From Dioscorea cayenensis subsp. rotundata (taxonomy: Eukaryota > Streptophyta > Magnoliopsida > Dioscoreales > Dioscoreaceae), in the NCBI RefSeq assembly GCF_009730915.1, contig NC_052488.1, positions 21,074,305 to 21,138,304 on the forward strand: a stretch of 64,000 nucleotides of DNA, given 5' to 3'. The position numbers and the translations under genes are program-made. The notes under the pieces are model-generated. The model made no database searches. It saw nothing but the letters and a program-made list of their open reading frames with translations, and was not told where the DNA came from. Of this stretch, positions 37,601 to 50,283 are shown piece by piece; the stretch's first letter is position 1; each line of letters begins with the position of its first letter.

Positions 37601-38740
37601 ATAAAGTGTATAAATTGAAAACAGCTCTCTATGAATTAAAGCAAGCTCCACCGGCATGGTATAGTCGCATAGAAGCTTATTTTTTAAAGAAAGAATTTCA
37701 AAAGTGCCACTATGAACATACAGTTTTTATGAAATTTGAAGCTGAAGGAAAGGTACTTATAGTATGCTTATATGTGGATGACTTAATCTACACCGGCAAC
37801 GCCAAAGTGATAATTGAGCAGTTTAAGACTTCCATGATGATTGAATTTGATATGTCTGACCTTGGTTTAATGCATTACTTTATGGGTATAGAAGTTATCC
37901 AATCTTCTTCAGGTATTTTTATTTCTCAAAAAAGATATGTGCATAATATCCTGACCAGGTTTCGAATGCAAGATTGTAATCCGGTTTGTACTCCTGTTGA
38001 GACGGGTTTGAAGCTTGTTAAAAATTCAGAAGGAAACATGGTTAACAACACTTTTTACAAGCAAATTGTTGGAAGTTTGATGTATTTAACTGCAACAAGG
38101 CCCGACATTATGTTTGGTGTAAGTCTCATTAGTAGATTCATGGAAAATCCAAAAGAGGTGCATCTCATGGCTGCAAAACGAATTTTGCGATACTTACAAG
38201 GAACAATAGATTATGGAATATTGTACAAGAAAGGAGAGATATCAGAACTGATTGGATTTGCAGATAGTGATTATGCAGGAGATTTAGATGATCGGAAAAG
38301 CACATCCGGTTATGTATTTATGATGGGTTTTGGAGCTATCTCATGGTCATCAAAGAAGCAACATATTGTTACTATTTCCACAACTGAGGCTGAATTTGTA
38401 GCAGATGACAACATGTGCCTCTCAAGCAGTAGTGGTTAAGAAATATTCTGAAGAACTTCAATTAAAGCAAAAAGGTTCGACTCCAATATATTGCGATAAT
38501 GAGTTCAACTATCAAGCTATCTAAGAATTCGAGTTTTTTCATGGAAGAAGCAAACATATTGACGTAAGATATCATTTCTTGCGAGATCTTACAAAGGATA
38601 AAATTATTGATCTCATCTACTGCAGAAGCAAAGATCAGATTGCTGATTTATTTACAAAGCCTCTCAAAATAGCTACTTTTCAGAAGCTCAGGGCATTGAT
38701 CGGTGTATCGAGTATGAAAGCATTCATGCAAGAGAAATAA
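34665..38740 (+). pseudogene. Copia gag-pol remnant, multiple frameshifts and stops
   Basis: The gag region (34665-35153) is followed by a zinc knuckle of the CX2CX4HX4C type (CFRCHRFGHYRSEC, near 35480-35525). The protease active site is VDTGCSNHM (near 35650) and a GAG-pre-integrase region runs to about 36240. The integrase core is degenerate. Reverse transcriptase starts in 37226-37513 and continues in another frame at 37495-38439 with the catalytic YVDD. RNase H and the C-terminus follow, ending at TAA 38738-38740. Breaks are visible near 35151, 35250, 36240, 36560, 37500, 38430 and 38522. No functional polyprotein can be made from this copy. Confidence 0.88.
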
Positions 38741-38778
38741 CTTTAAACTTATGAGATAAACATAAGTTTAAGGGAGGG

Positions 38779-38963
38779 TGTTAAGATAATGATGTTTATT
38801 TTAGTTTGGTTAGGATATCTTTGATTTAAATATTTAAGTTAGTTGTGTGTTGATTAAAACTCAAATTAGTAGAGATTATCTTTTTGGAATTTTGTTTTTA
38901 TAAAGGCTTCAATGATTATGAATAAAGTGTGCAGTTTTCTTCATCTCTTATTTTAAGTTATCA
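38779..38963 (+). repeat. 3' LTR of copia element
   Basis: 185 bp, 97% identical to the 5' LTR by direct comparison (5 differences), and preceded directly by the polypurine tract. Confidence 0.93.
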
Positions 38964-39594
38964 ATATATACATCTATCTGACAATGAGGTCACACGGCAC
39001 AACAATGCGATTAAATATTGTGACTAAACCCTTTGATAATAATAAAAAAAAAATGGAAACATGTAAAGTTAAACCTAAGCTTCAATCTCATCAAGCTTTG
39101 ACTCGCCGATGATGCGTTGGTGGATGAATGTGAGGAAAACATGTGAATAAGATGACATTTGAGAATGAAAATACAACAGTGCAAAGGTGCACTTGTCCAT
39201 TTCCTAGAGTGATATAATCCTGGATGTCGTTGTATTATATTCCAACCAATTTTTTTTTTTTATAAATACGATCAGCATAATTAATGACCAGTTGACATAC
39301 ATATCAAAAATGAATCGCTATAAACATTTTTTTTATAAATGCAAAAAACACAATTAATTAGTTCATGACGTCCAGTAGAAAATTGATCTCCATGAATGAG
39401 CACATTATATATATATATATATATATATTTGAAAAAGTGGATAGCACACTATATATATACATATATTTGAATAAAACGAGCACATTATATTCCCCTTCTC
39501 TTTAGTTTTAATTATATTCATGAATATTTTTCCTTTTTAGCCATCAAGAAATAGGAAAGAAAATTCAGTTATACATTGTCTTGTTAAGTGCATA

Positions 39595-40164
39595 TAGGGG
39601 ATGGCGATAATCGTCCGGGACACCTGGCCCGGTTTTGTCCGTCCGAATAAAAAGGGTTTGGACATAAGTTTGCAAATCGCGGGCCGGGTCCGGACATGGG
39701 ACGGCTTGTCCGGATTTCGAAATCCGGGGCGGGTCCCGGACGTAGAAATTCGGACAATGCCCTTTTTAACCCCTAAAACTTTAAAAGCCTCACAACCCAG
39801 CCCATTTGTTTTAAAGTTTCATTCTTCAAAAAACTTTAAACATCTATTGTTTTTTCTATTAAGACTTAGATTTTTCTATAATTTGAGTTGAGTTTTGGAT
39901 TATTAATGTTTTTTTTTACATTTAATGTGAATTAAATTATTTTTTGTATAATTTAATATTTGAGCGAACTTTAAAAATAACTTATAAATTCGGAAAAATT
40001 TTGAGACGTCCGAGACAACCCGGTTTTAAAATAAACCGGGTTTGGACATCTCAAGTTTGTCGGGATTTAAAACCCAGCAGGGTCCGGACACGAGTTTTTC
40101 TATTTATATTAGTAGTTGTCGGGGATCCCGGTTTTGTCCGGACCCGAATTTTTGCCAGCCCCTA
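39595..40164. mobile_element. Non-autonomous hAT-type element with perfect 8-bp TSD
   Basis: 570 bp. The left end is TAGGGGATGGCGATAA and the right end, reverse-complemented, is TAGGGGCTGGCAAAAA. The perfect TSD AGTGCATA lies at 39587-39594 and 40165-40172. The sub-terminal regions are rich in CCGG/CCCGG and GTCCGGAC words. There is no transposase. Copy A of the duplication has the uninterrupted site near 13355-13370. Confidence 0.85.
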
Positions 40165-41199
40165 AGTGCATATGATCATTATAAAAAAAAAACAAAAGAT
40201 AAACAAATAGAGATTTATGCAATTCAACTACTCAGATTCATTGTTCTCGAGAATTGTTTAAATAATTGCAGATATTTTTATGATCTGCTATGAATTCATA
40301 AAGTACAAATTTAAATAAAATGAAATATAATGAGACACATGATTGGAAAACTATAAGCACGATTGAAAATATTTTGAAATACCACTTTCGCATTAGAATC
40401 ATGGTAACTAGATCTCTTACTAAGTGAGAAATTTAAGTAATAAATTCTTTGTCACAATATTAATTGAAGTGAGTACCTTGTCCATTTTATTTAAAAAACA
40501 TTAAGATGTTCATATAGTACACGCCCCCCCTTTTGTCAAATCACTTGGTGTTTGATAGAAGTTTTTTGTTTTTTGTTTTTTAAATAAACCATGATTATAA
40601 ATGGGAGAAAAATGAGGATGACATCAAATCATCATACCCCTTATTCTATGTGCGATATACCTACCACAATGGGCGGAGCAAAGAGTCATGACCTTGTGAA
40701 AATAATTGTCAAAATCGCTAGTAATCACTAATCATAAATCAAAATTTTATTAAATTAAAAAAAAAAATAACTAGTGCGGATTATTGGAGAAATGTGGTGT
40801 TAAAAATGAAGGATCAATTCTTTTTTAATAATTAATTATAATTTTTAATTAATATTTATATTTTTTATATTGTTTTTTCTTTCAATTTCACAAATTCATT
40901 CTTTCTCTAACTACTACCTTATCTTTATATTCTACTTCATATCCATTTTCTCTTTGCAATTTTGGTTATTTTTTTCTCCATATTACATTTTCAAAAATAA
41001 TCTTCAAAATGTTACCACTAGACACATACATATATGTATTCATTTTTTTTTAATTTTTGAACGTATGGTTGAAAGGAAAAGAGAGGCAACTACGTACTTA
41101 TACATCACATCCATGGAAGCATGACGCAATCTAATTAATCTTAATGCCACTTAATTAGCTGATTAATCACCAATGGTTTCAGAAAGTTAGTAAGCATAT

Positions 41200-42560
41200 G
41201 TGTTATTGTGGCCAGCCAAGGATTGCACCAAAGTATGGCCTTCATATCCACTCTGAACATTATCACTTAAAAAATAATAAACTAAATAAACTAAGAAAAA
41301 CAAACGCCATAAAAACACGTGGAACAAGTATAAATAAATTGAGCCAAACTTAGAGGAAAAGGTGTTAATGTTTTTTAATTTCTTGTGTCCCATATCTCAT
41401 GTGAGCTTCAAATAAAATCATGTTAAAATGGTAGAGACCTAACTCCACTTCCCTAATTTATTCATTAATTATATTAAAAAACATATTTGAGTTTAATTAT
41501 TGTTGTTATATATGAATTATGGAGCTTGAGAGTTGGTAAGTAAGAGGGGGACCTCACTAGTGTTTTTATTTATGCTTGCCAGACTAGCCGTTGCATTTGA
41601 ATTTTTATTATTTAGATAATAAAGGATTAGGTAATGGAATGGATGATGATCAATCCCACTTAATTTGCTTTTCTTCTTAAAACTCAAGCAATGGTTTATG
41701 ATTCTTGGAACCACATCAAGAGCTTTTCTTCTTTCTTAATTAACATCACAATATTAAATAATTATATATATATATATATATATAACATATATAATCTTTA
41801 TGCGGATGCTTTTTTTACATGTGACAAGCATAATATAATCAAGAGTTTACATATAAATTGAACATCGATCATTAAATTTGTGTACCTGACGGCATGAAAA
41901 TTTGAGCTATGAATCTGCATAAATCATTGCGTTCAGTGGAATTTAAACCCAAATCCGTTAAATTTTTATATCAAAGTCTTTTACACTAGATTTATGCTAA
42001 TAGATACAAAAATGTTTCTTTATTAATCCATGAGTCCATTGCTTTTTATTTTTTGAAAAATAAATAAATCATGAAATTTAACAAAAGGCCAGCGAAATTC
42101 ATACGAGAAAAAGGTAGTTAAAATAAGTACCATTTAGATATATTTATGATTTATATTATCTTATATTAGAACTCACAGATCAAGTAATAAAATAGTGTGA
42201 CATTAATTAAAAAAAATTAATGAACCAAACGAGGTTAATGTGCGCCATGATGCACCACAAGCCCTCGTGAGCCGGTGGGGTCAAGCGTGATCCACGGTGG
42301 GACTCATTTAACTTCCAAGATCACCTATAAATCACAAAACACCAACACTACAAAATCTCAAACCAAAAACCGCCACGTATACAAACAAGACAAATCCCTG
42401 TCAGTTGACCAACACTCAATCACTGCCACGACAAACCTGCACGCCCCCTCGTCCCGTCACAACTTCCATACAAAAGTAACACCGTGCCCTTCTCTCGGGA
42501 ACTGCTCGAACTTTCATCAAATTCTCCCTCTCAAATTTAACCATAAAAAAATAAATAAAT
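41200..42560. other. AT-rich intergenic DNA and subtilase promoter
   Basis: No gene is recognised before the subtilase. The AT-only stretch at about 42560-42590 is a plausible TATA region, and a (CTT)n run at about 42697-42722 would lie in the 5' leader. Confidence 0.55.
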
Positions 42561-42693
42561 AAATAAATATATAAATATATATATAACTCTATCTAGTATT
42601 GCTTTGACAGTTTGACTCTCTGCATCTCTTCAGTCCCACTGAAAAAACACACAGTACTTTTATATGTACACTGTCCTCTCTCAAGCCCACCAC

Positions 42694-42724
<31 letters not shown>

Positions 42725-42758
42725 TACTCTCACTCTCAACCCCTCCTTCTCTTCATCA

Positions 42759-45700
42759 ATGGCTTCTTCTTCTTCTTCTTCTGTTCTTCTTCTCCAATGG
42801 CTTCTTCTCCTTTTCTTCATCTCATTCTCTCACTCCATGAACCAACAAAACCAACAAAACCAAACGTATATTATCTACATGAATCCTTCTCACAAAGCCT
42901 TCACATCATCCAACTCTAACTTCATGGTTTCAGTCTCACTTGCTCTCACTCTCACTCTCACCTTCCACTCATCTTGTCTACTCTTACTCTCCTCTTCTCC
43001 CAGCCTTTCTCTGCTCTCATCCCTGCTTCTCATCTCCAACTTCTTCTCTCTCACCCTTCTGTTCTTCATCTCCATCCTGATCCTTTTCTTAATCTTCATA
43101 CCACTCGCTCTCCTGACTTTCTTGGTCTCCCTCACACTTCTCCTTCTTCTCCGGCAGCCAGTCTTGATGCCACTGACGTCATTGTTGCGGTTCTTGACAC
43201 TGGCGTTTGGCCGGAATCCCCATCTTTCTCTGACTCCGGCCTCCCACCCATTCCTTCTCGCTGGCGCGGCCGCTGCGACGCCGGCGTAGACTTCTCCCCT
43301 AAACTTTGCAACCGTAAACTCATCGGCGCTCGTAGCTTCTCCCGCGGCTTCCACGCCAGTGGACGAGACAGCCAGAGAGAGTTCGAGAGCCCCCGGGACC
43401 GTGACGGGCATGGAACTCACACCGCAAGCACCGCCGCCGGTGCTCTGGTCGCGAATGCCAGCTTGTTGGGATACGCGAACGGGACGGCGCGTGGAATGGC
43501 GACCGGCGCTAGGGTTGCTGCTTATAAGGTTTGCTGGGCTTCTGGTTGTTTTGGTTCTGATATTCTCGCCGGCATTGTTGCCGCCGTTGAGGATGGTGTC
43601 GACGTGATCTCGCTCTCACTCGGAGGTGGAGCTGTGCCGTACTACCGTGATGTTATTGCCTCGGCGGCGTTCGCTGCCACTGCTGCCGGTGTGTTCGTCG
43701 CCGCTTCCGCTGGGAACTCCGGTCCTGAAATCGCTTCTCTCGCCAATGCAGCTCCTTGGCTCGCCACCGTCGGCGCTGGCACTCTCGACCGTGATTTCCC
43801 CGCTTCCGTTTCTCTTCTCAACTCGTTGGAGATCCAGGGTGTCTCTCTCTACGCCGGCCGTGGTCTGGGGAACGCGGTTCTCCCCCTCGTTTACGGTGGT
43901 GGCGCTGGGAGTAAGGGAAACAGCAACGCTAACTCCAGCCGGCTTTGCCTCGCCGGAGCTCTGGACCCCGCTCACGTCCGGGGAAAGGTGGTACTTTGCG
44001 ACAGGGGAGTGAGCGCACGCGTGGAGAAGGGGTTGGTCGTGAAGCAAGCCGGCGGCGCCGGCATGGTGCTGGCCAACACCGAAGCAAGCGGAGAAGAGCT
44101 AGTGGCCGACAGCCATTTACTGCCGGCGGTGGCGGTTGGTCGGAGAGACGGCGACATCATCCGTCAATACGTTTTGAATGCTAAGAAACCGAAGGTTTCG
44201 TTGAGTTTCAAAGGGACAGTGCTCGGAGTGCGACCGTCGCCGGTGGTGGCCGCGTTCAGCTCTCGTGGCCCCTAACGTCGTCACGCCGGAGATTTTGAAG
44301 CCGGACTTCATTGGCCCCGGCGTTAACATCCTCGCCGGCTGGTCGGGATCCATCGGACCAACAGGCTTGGCCAAAGACACTCGCCGGACAGAGTTCAACA
44401 TCATGTCTGGTAAGTTAGTTATTTCTTTTTCCATCCTCTGTTTTTTTATTTCTTAATTTAAATCTCTTCAATGTTTTGATGATTGATGGTATGCTTAATC
44501 TTCTTGTTAATGTTGTTAATTATGTTTATGCTTATTGTGTGCATGTGCAACCATGCCTTTCCACATCAGGGAATAATACTTGTTGAAGATAATCTAATCA
44601 CATGCTTCCAATATTTACTATTCTGTTAATTACTACTTTTTTACTTTTAGTTTGATATTGAACTTTCATGCTCTGTTTTAATAGGCTGTCATTCAGTAAT
44701 TGTATCTTCACTCACTTTGTTTTGGTGCATCAACTACATTATTGGCCATACTTGTTAATCTATTGATCATTTGTCTTGGTTTGTGCAGCAAGTGACCCGG
44801 TAATCATATTAGATCTATGATTTAGTATTCATGTCATCGCTTCATCCACTTGGTTCAGTACATCATGCTCTTTATAATTACATCAATTTCGATTCTTCAT
44901 ACATCTGTTAATTGTACTTCCTTGTTGATTCAATTTATGTATAGTCAAATTATCATATACTGCTATAACAGCTACAATTTAGCAGTGATAATTCTCAATA
45001 GTATAAGAGGAACATCAATCTCAATACTAGTACAATTCTACTTCTGTTTAGTTTACATTCTTCTCAGTTTTACTTGTTAATTATATATAATTTATCATCG
45101 AACAATCATACTTTGCTCTTAAGAGCTGTAATGTAGTAGTCGTGGTAGTTGTCTCTCCATCCACTTGTGTCGATACATGGAGCGTTTCCTAACTTACCAG
45201 TTAGATCTATAATTCTGTACCCGTTCTATTTCTTCATATGTTTTTGTCTGAATTGTTACTAGTTTCTGTTACCTGATATTTGGATACATTGTAATTTAAA
45301 ATGCAACAGGGACATCAATGTCATGCCCACACATCAGTGGCCTTGCTGCATTACTCAAGGCTGCACATCCAAGTTGGAGTCCCAGTGCAATCAAGTCTGC
45401 TCTTATGACAACTGCATACACTGTTGATAACACTGGGTCCTCACTCCGTGATGCTGCCGATGGAACTCCCGCCACCCCATTGGCCTACGGTGCCGGCCAT
45501 GTCGACCCTGAGAAAGCCCTGTCCCCCGGCCTCATATATGACCTTACCACTGATGACTACATTGCTTTCCTCTGCTCTCTTAATTACAGTATTGAACATG
45601 TCAAAGCTGTCACCAAGATGCCTAACATAACATGCTCACGCCGGTTATCAAGCCCCGGGAATCTCAATTATCCATCTTTCTCCGTTTTATTCAATCCGAA

Positions 45701-46001
45701 GTCACATAGAGTAGTGAAGTACACCAGAGAACTCACTAATGTCGATGAAAAAGGGTCTGTCTACAATGTGGATGTTACGGGACCGTCAAACGTACGGGTG
45801 ATTGTTAAACCGACTAAGCTTGTTTTCAAGAACGTCGGGCAGAAGTTGAAGTATAGTATCACATTCGTATCAAAAAAAGGAGGCAGCACGACGAAGAAGA
45901 ATATGGAGTTTGGTTGGCTCACTTGGAGTAACAAGCTGCACCTTGTTCGCAGTCCTATTGCTTATACATGGCAAACATTTCGACCAAAAATTCAGGTTTG
46001 A
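42759..46001 (+). CDS. Subtilisin-like serine protease (SBT1 type), with three frameshifts
   Basis: A secreted plant subtilase of about 779 aa if read through. Exons are 42759-44409 and 45310-46001 (GT-AG intron, splitting the Gly of the GTS motif). A Ser-rich, hydrophobic signal peptide is followed by the I9 prodomain ([11 protein letters not shown]). The catalytic triad is present: Asp in [11 protein letters not shown], His in [10 protein letters not shown], Ser in [11 protein letters not shown], plus the oxyanion Asn in [11 protein letters not shown] domain (GKVVLCDRG) and a fibronectin-like C-terminal domain also occur. The frame shifts by one base near 42920, near 42991 (CC run) and at 44269-44272 (C run before TAACG). 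Each behaves as one extra base. The start has an ATGGCTTC context. Given intact active-site residues, consensus errors are as likely as loss of function. GC-rich exon 1 contrasts with AT-rich surroundings. Confidence 0.88.
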
Positions 46002-46909
46002 TTTCTGACTCACTTTAATTTGTGATGAGTTTCTGCTTTGCCTGCTGCACATTGAGAATCAATGTGAAGAGCTTCTGTTTCTAAGAGAATTGAGTGCACT
46101 CTTTCACTCAATTGAGATAATTGCTTTATGGTTTGTGATTTCTGAACTCTTTTGTGTATGATTAATTACATGGGTGTGATCAGTAATTGTTTTCAAGAGA
46201 ATCAAACTTGTATCTTGAAAAACTTGTCTTGCTGCTTCATTGTCCAACACTTCAAGCAATAGTTAAAGCAGTCAAAGTACATCTCTTTAAAATGGTTTCT
46301 TTTTCCAGGAATCTTGAGGTTAGGACCATTAGGTTTCTCCTTTGTGATAAAGTGAAAGATTTGATACTAGTTTTCAAAATGTATCCCAACTACTCCCCTA
46401 CCCGCCTTGACATTATTAGTCACATTCAAATCTACAGTTAAAATTCAGTTTACTGAACTCCATCTACAGTAAAAATGTTTGTCTGTTTCTTGGAAGGGGC
46501 CTGCTTTGCTTGAATTTATTCTTTGTGTTTTTCTGATTGATTAAAACTCATAAATCAAAACTACGGAAAAGAAGCAAATATTCTCGTCACTTTTGGTAAA
46601 GTGATGCTGATTATGAAAATATTAATTCTGGCTTCAAAACTTCGCAACTTCTTCAACTTTAGACCACTGACATTATTGGAGCTCATGCAACTGCTGCTAC
46701 AAAGTATAATTAATACTTTCAAGGAACCAAATTTCAAAGATGCTAATTTGAGCAGCCCCAATCAAATTATGAGATTTATATATATTCTTGCACTCCATTC
46801 CAATCTTTACTTAAGTTATCCACACTCAAAGGATTCCTCCAATAATTGCAACAACATATACATAAATAGACAAAGAAGCAAGCTCTCAAAACAGAGTAAA
46901 CAGAGAGCC
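46002..46909. other. Spacer between subtilase and LURP-one genes
   Basis: Holds the subtilase 3' UTR and the LURP-one promoter, with a TATA-like TTTATATATATTC at about 46776-46788. Open frames here are not supported by codon use or homology. Confidence 0.6.
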
Positions 46910-47723
46910 ATGGGTGGTAACACTAATCTCAAGCCTATTGTTAGCAAGACATTCTGCTCATCTTCAGATATCATGTTGATGGTGAGAAAGAGACCTCAGG
47001 TCATTAATGGTGGTGGCTTCGTCGTCATGAACTTAAGCCAGAAGGTTGTTTTCTCAGTAGATGGTTGTGGAATTATTGGTTCCAAGGGAGAGTTGATTGT
47101 TAGAGATGGAGATGGATCATCAACTCTCTTCATCCATAAAAAGGTACATATATATATATATGTTCTTTTCAAGGTTAAGATTTAATGTTCATTTAAAAGT
47201 TCATAATTTAATAACGATTCTTTGAATTCTCAGGGAGGTATAGTGCAAGCACTGAGCTTTGAGAAGAAATGGAGAGGTTACTCAATGGGGTATGAAGGAA
47301 CACCAAACAAACCAGTGTTTATCTTGAGAGAACAACCAAGATCATGCATTGCAGTGAACAGTGTGATCAAGGTTTTAATTGAACCAAAAGAACACAACAT
47401 AAAACTGGGACTATGAAGTTAGAGGATCATTCATGGACAAGTCTTGTACCATTAATGATCGAAGAGGCGATGTCATTGCAGAGGTAATTAAACACAAGCA
47501 ATGCATGCAAGCATGCAAATGCAATTTTATATACGTGGAAAAGATAGTGATTTTGGACGTGAATTTTAATTGGGTTTAAGTTTTCATGCAGGTTGGTGTG
47601 AAGGAGTTGATGAATAGCAAGGACTTATACTATGTGTTAGTGAAAGCAGGCTATGATCAAGCCTTTGTTGTTGGTGTTATTGCTGTTCTTGATAACATTC
47701 ATGGGGAGTCCACTAGGTGCTAA
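46910..47723 (+). CDS. LURP-one-related (LOR) protein, with one frameshift
   Basis: About 204 aa of the LURP-one/Tubby-like fold family. In Arabidopsis, LURP1 is needed for full basal defence against an oomycete; most family members are uncharacterised. Exons are 46910-47143, 47234-47483 and 47592-47723, with standard splice sites in phase. Visible family features are the N-terminal leader, GGGFVVMNLSQKVVFSVDG, KGELIVRDGDG in exon 1, a WDYEVRGSFMDKSC block in exon 2, and RRGDVIAE before the last intron. The frame of exon 2 is broken at the A run 47401-47404; one A fewer restores the family pattern. A TATA-like box lies about 125 bases upstream. It is in the same orientation as the subtilase, about 0.9 kb downstream. 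Confidence 0.85.
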
Positions 47724-48181
47724 TTGTATAATTAATCAAGTGGTCTTTGCTAATTAGCTTTCTTTGTGATTGTTTTTAGAATAAATCACGCCAAGGATTA
47801 ACGTAGAAGAGTTTGGTAATTTGACAGTTTGTAACTTTAATTGATGTTTAAATTGTTGGGTTTTGTTGTAATTAATCTTTTATCATGTGAATCAATGATT
47901 GAGTGCTTATCTTAATTATTAATTAGTGGATGTTTGCTTAGAAGGAAATTAAAATTCATGTGTTAATTAATGTTCGGGACTTGGAAAGATAAGAATAAAG
48001 AGAGAACTCTGATGCTGGGTTTAAAAAATTCCTCACGGTTCTAATTTCTAAGGACTTTATCACAATTACAAACGTGTCATATTCATGCATGAACGTGCTT
48101 TAATTTGTTAAGGAATCACTTGCATGCATGCATTGCAAACTATATAAAATTTTGGATATGCATAACTATTTTCCTTTATTA

Positions 48182-48218
<37 letters not shown>

Positions 48219-50283
48219 TTGATAAATGGACAAACCACCACATATTATACATTAAAAAAAAAGGACAACCCACTTATTTTAACCATTGTTGGAGGAAGTT
48301 AATTGCTTAACCTCTCACTCGGCTGGGAAAAAAATAATTATTAAAAAAAAGACGAAAAAGTAATTGATTGCAATGAATTTTTTAATTATAGTTAAGAAAA
48401 ATTCAAATTTAAGTGAAATTTATTTATTTCTATTTGAGAAATGTGAATCTATAAAATTAAATTTGTCTATATCTCAAAATGGCAAGAATATAATTTTGGC
48501 AAAGATTTTTGTCCCACTTCAGTGATATGTTTTGACTTATTTTCGCTAACGACGTTTTATCCACTTTTTAAGCATATAATGCTATTTAGGCAAAAAGTTA
48601 TTGCTAAATTCCAATAAGAAGGAGCCAAATTTCTTTATGTAATATGGCAAGCCATGAAAGGCTTCATAATACAAGCGCACTTCATTTTCTTTGAATTTGT
48701 GGGGTTCCATGCCTGCCACTAGACAAATGAAAATATACATATGAATCAGAACCAAACTTTCTCTTTATCATTTCAGTCCAAAGACTATGAAATTTCATAG
48801 TGAGTTCTTTGATTAATATTTAAGAAGAGAACATTTAAACAAAGAAAAAAATAATCAAAGAATAAAGTAAGTAATAAGTGATGTGTTAAATAAATATAAA
48901 TTCAGAATAGAGGTTGCAATTAAGTTTCGTTTGAAAGAAAATGAAAATCTTTAGGTCCTTACATAACCTCTTGGGTCAAGAAGTTTGGTATGATCCTCTA
49001 GTTGAAAAACTAACATTATTAATGAGACCCTACCAAAGTACCCATAATAATAATAATAAATAAGGTGGGGTGGGAACACGCCCCACAAAGTGTCAATGCA
49101 TCTTAATTACATAGAAAAAAAATAATGTTTTTTCCTCTGTTGATTTTTTTCTTTTTTTCTTTTTTTATAGACTTGTATGAAGTAAACCATTAGTCTTTAA
49201 TTGTGTTTTATGTTAAATGAAATCAAGTGGGCAAATGAGAATCAGCTGCCGTAGTGGAAGTCATGTCACAGATGTTGATTCAATTCAATAAAGTGTTAAT
49301 TTTTATATTATGTTTTACAGGTGAAATGACCAAGAGGACCTTGACTATTTTTACAAGGCCCTCCCTCTAGATCCCTAGAAATTTGTTGGTGCCTAATAAA
49401 TAACTAATCCTTTGGGAAAATATAAGTTTAAATTTACTTTTTTTATACTCATTATAAATATTTTTTTCAAATTTTTTTTTTCTCCCAACTCATGGCGGAT
49501 CTTTTTCATTCATAGGATGCTTGCATTGGGCCAGAGCAAGTTTATATCCTTTTTCCAATTAGTTAGTGCCAGACTGGTTAAATTTGTCTAGTTTAGTGAA
49601 CTTTTGGCCACAAAAAGTTTGTTTATAGTCTAAACAAGTTTTTAAAAATTATTACTGAGAGAGCTTGTCTTGCTTGTTGTTTTTGTTTAAATGAAAGTTT
49701 TTCTTTTTGTAAAAAAAGAAAAAAATTGTCTGAGTAAAAAAGTGTCTAGCTTTTTGTTAAAAGAAAGTATTTGGTTAAAAAAGTTTGTCTAACCTGTTAT
49801 GTTAAAAAGAGTTTGTATGGCTTTGTAAAGAGAATTTATTTGGTATTTTTATATTTTTTAAAAAAAAGTTTATCTACTTGTGAAAGGTCACTAAATTAAG
49901 ATGAACTTATCTAAATCACATATAAGTTTTTTGTGCCTAAAAGAACTTATTTTAATTAGGTGAGCTTTAATGAGGCCAACAAAACACGCGATAGTGATTA
50001 AATGGAAGATAAAGACCGAAAGGGTAAAAAAATATTTTTAAAAATAAATTTTTAAAAAAATAAATAACCAGGGGCTAAAATGGTAGTTCATCTTTTCAAA
50101 GCTCTCATCCACTATATGCGATATTCACATGACCTATATGGGTCCATCTCCAGCGTTCACATGACCCAAGTCCTTTAAAATATCAACCATAATTGGGAAA
50201 ATGCACTTGTTTTTCTATAGTTCTAAATTTAACAAACATGTAGTTTCCAGTCCATGACTAAAAATCAAATTATAAAATTATTA
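47724..50283. other. AT-rich intergenic DNA
   Basis: A (TTA)n run lies at about 48180-48218. A poorly conserved local repeat with AAAAGTTTGTCTA-type words spans about 49560-49950. No gene is seen. Confidence 0.55.

Larger units (their letters stand above)
34417..38963 (+). mobile_element. Ty1/copia LTR retrotransposon, complete but defective
   Basis: A 4,547-bp element with 185-bp LTRs, TG...CA ends, a 5-bp TSD ATATA (34412-34416 and 38964-38968), a primer-binding site, a polypurine tract (AAGGGAGGG, 38770-38778) and remains of gag-pol. The order protease-integrase-RT-RNase H shows the copia class. The two LTRs differ at 5 of 185 positions, so the insertion is fairly recent. The polyprotein frame is broken several times, so any movement would have needed proteins supplied in trans. 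Confidence 0.93.
33190..41200. repeat. Segmental duplication, copy A'
   Basis: Direct-orientation relative of 11990-18150. It is interrupted by an LTR fragment (33530-34254), a full copia element (34417-38963) and a hAT element (39595-40164), all absent from copy A. It lacks the solo LTR and the Mutator-like element of copy A. For example, TAAGTTAATATCGTGAAATA at about 33321-33340 matches the solo-LTR target of copy A with no LTR present. Confidence 0.7.

Noticed and set aside
42612..42758. Upstream in-frame extension of the subtilase
   Set aside because: Runs through a CTT microsatellite; the ATG at 42759 directly precedes a normal signal peptide and has a better context.
42890..43420. 176-codon minus-strand frame across subtilase exon 1
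   Set aside because: Shadow of the GC-rich coding exon. The same holds for the other antisense frames over 43100-44430 and over lipoxygenase exon 9.
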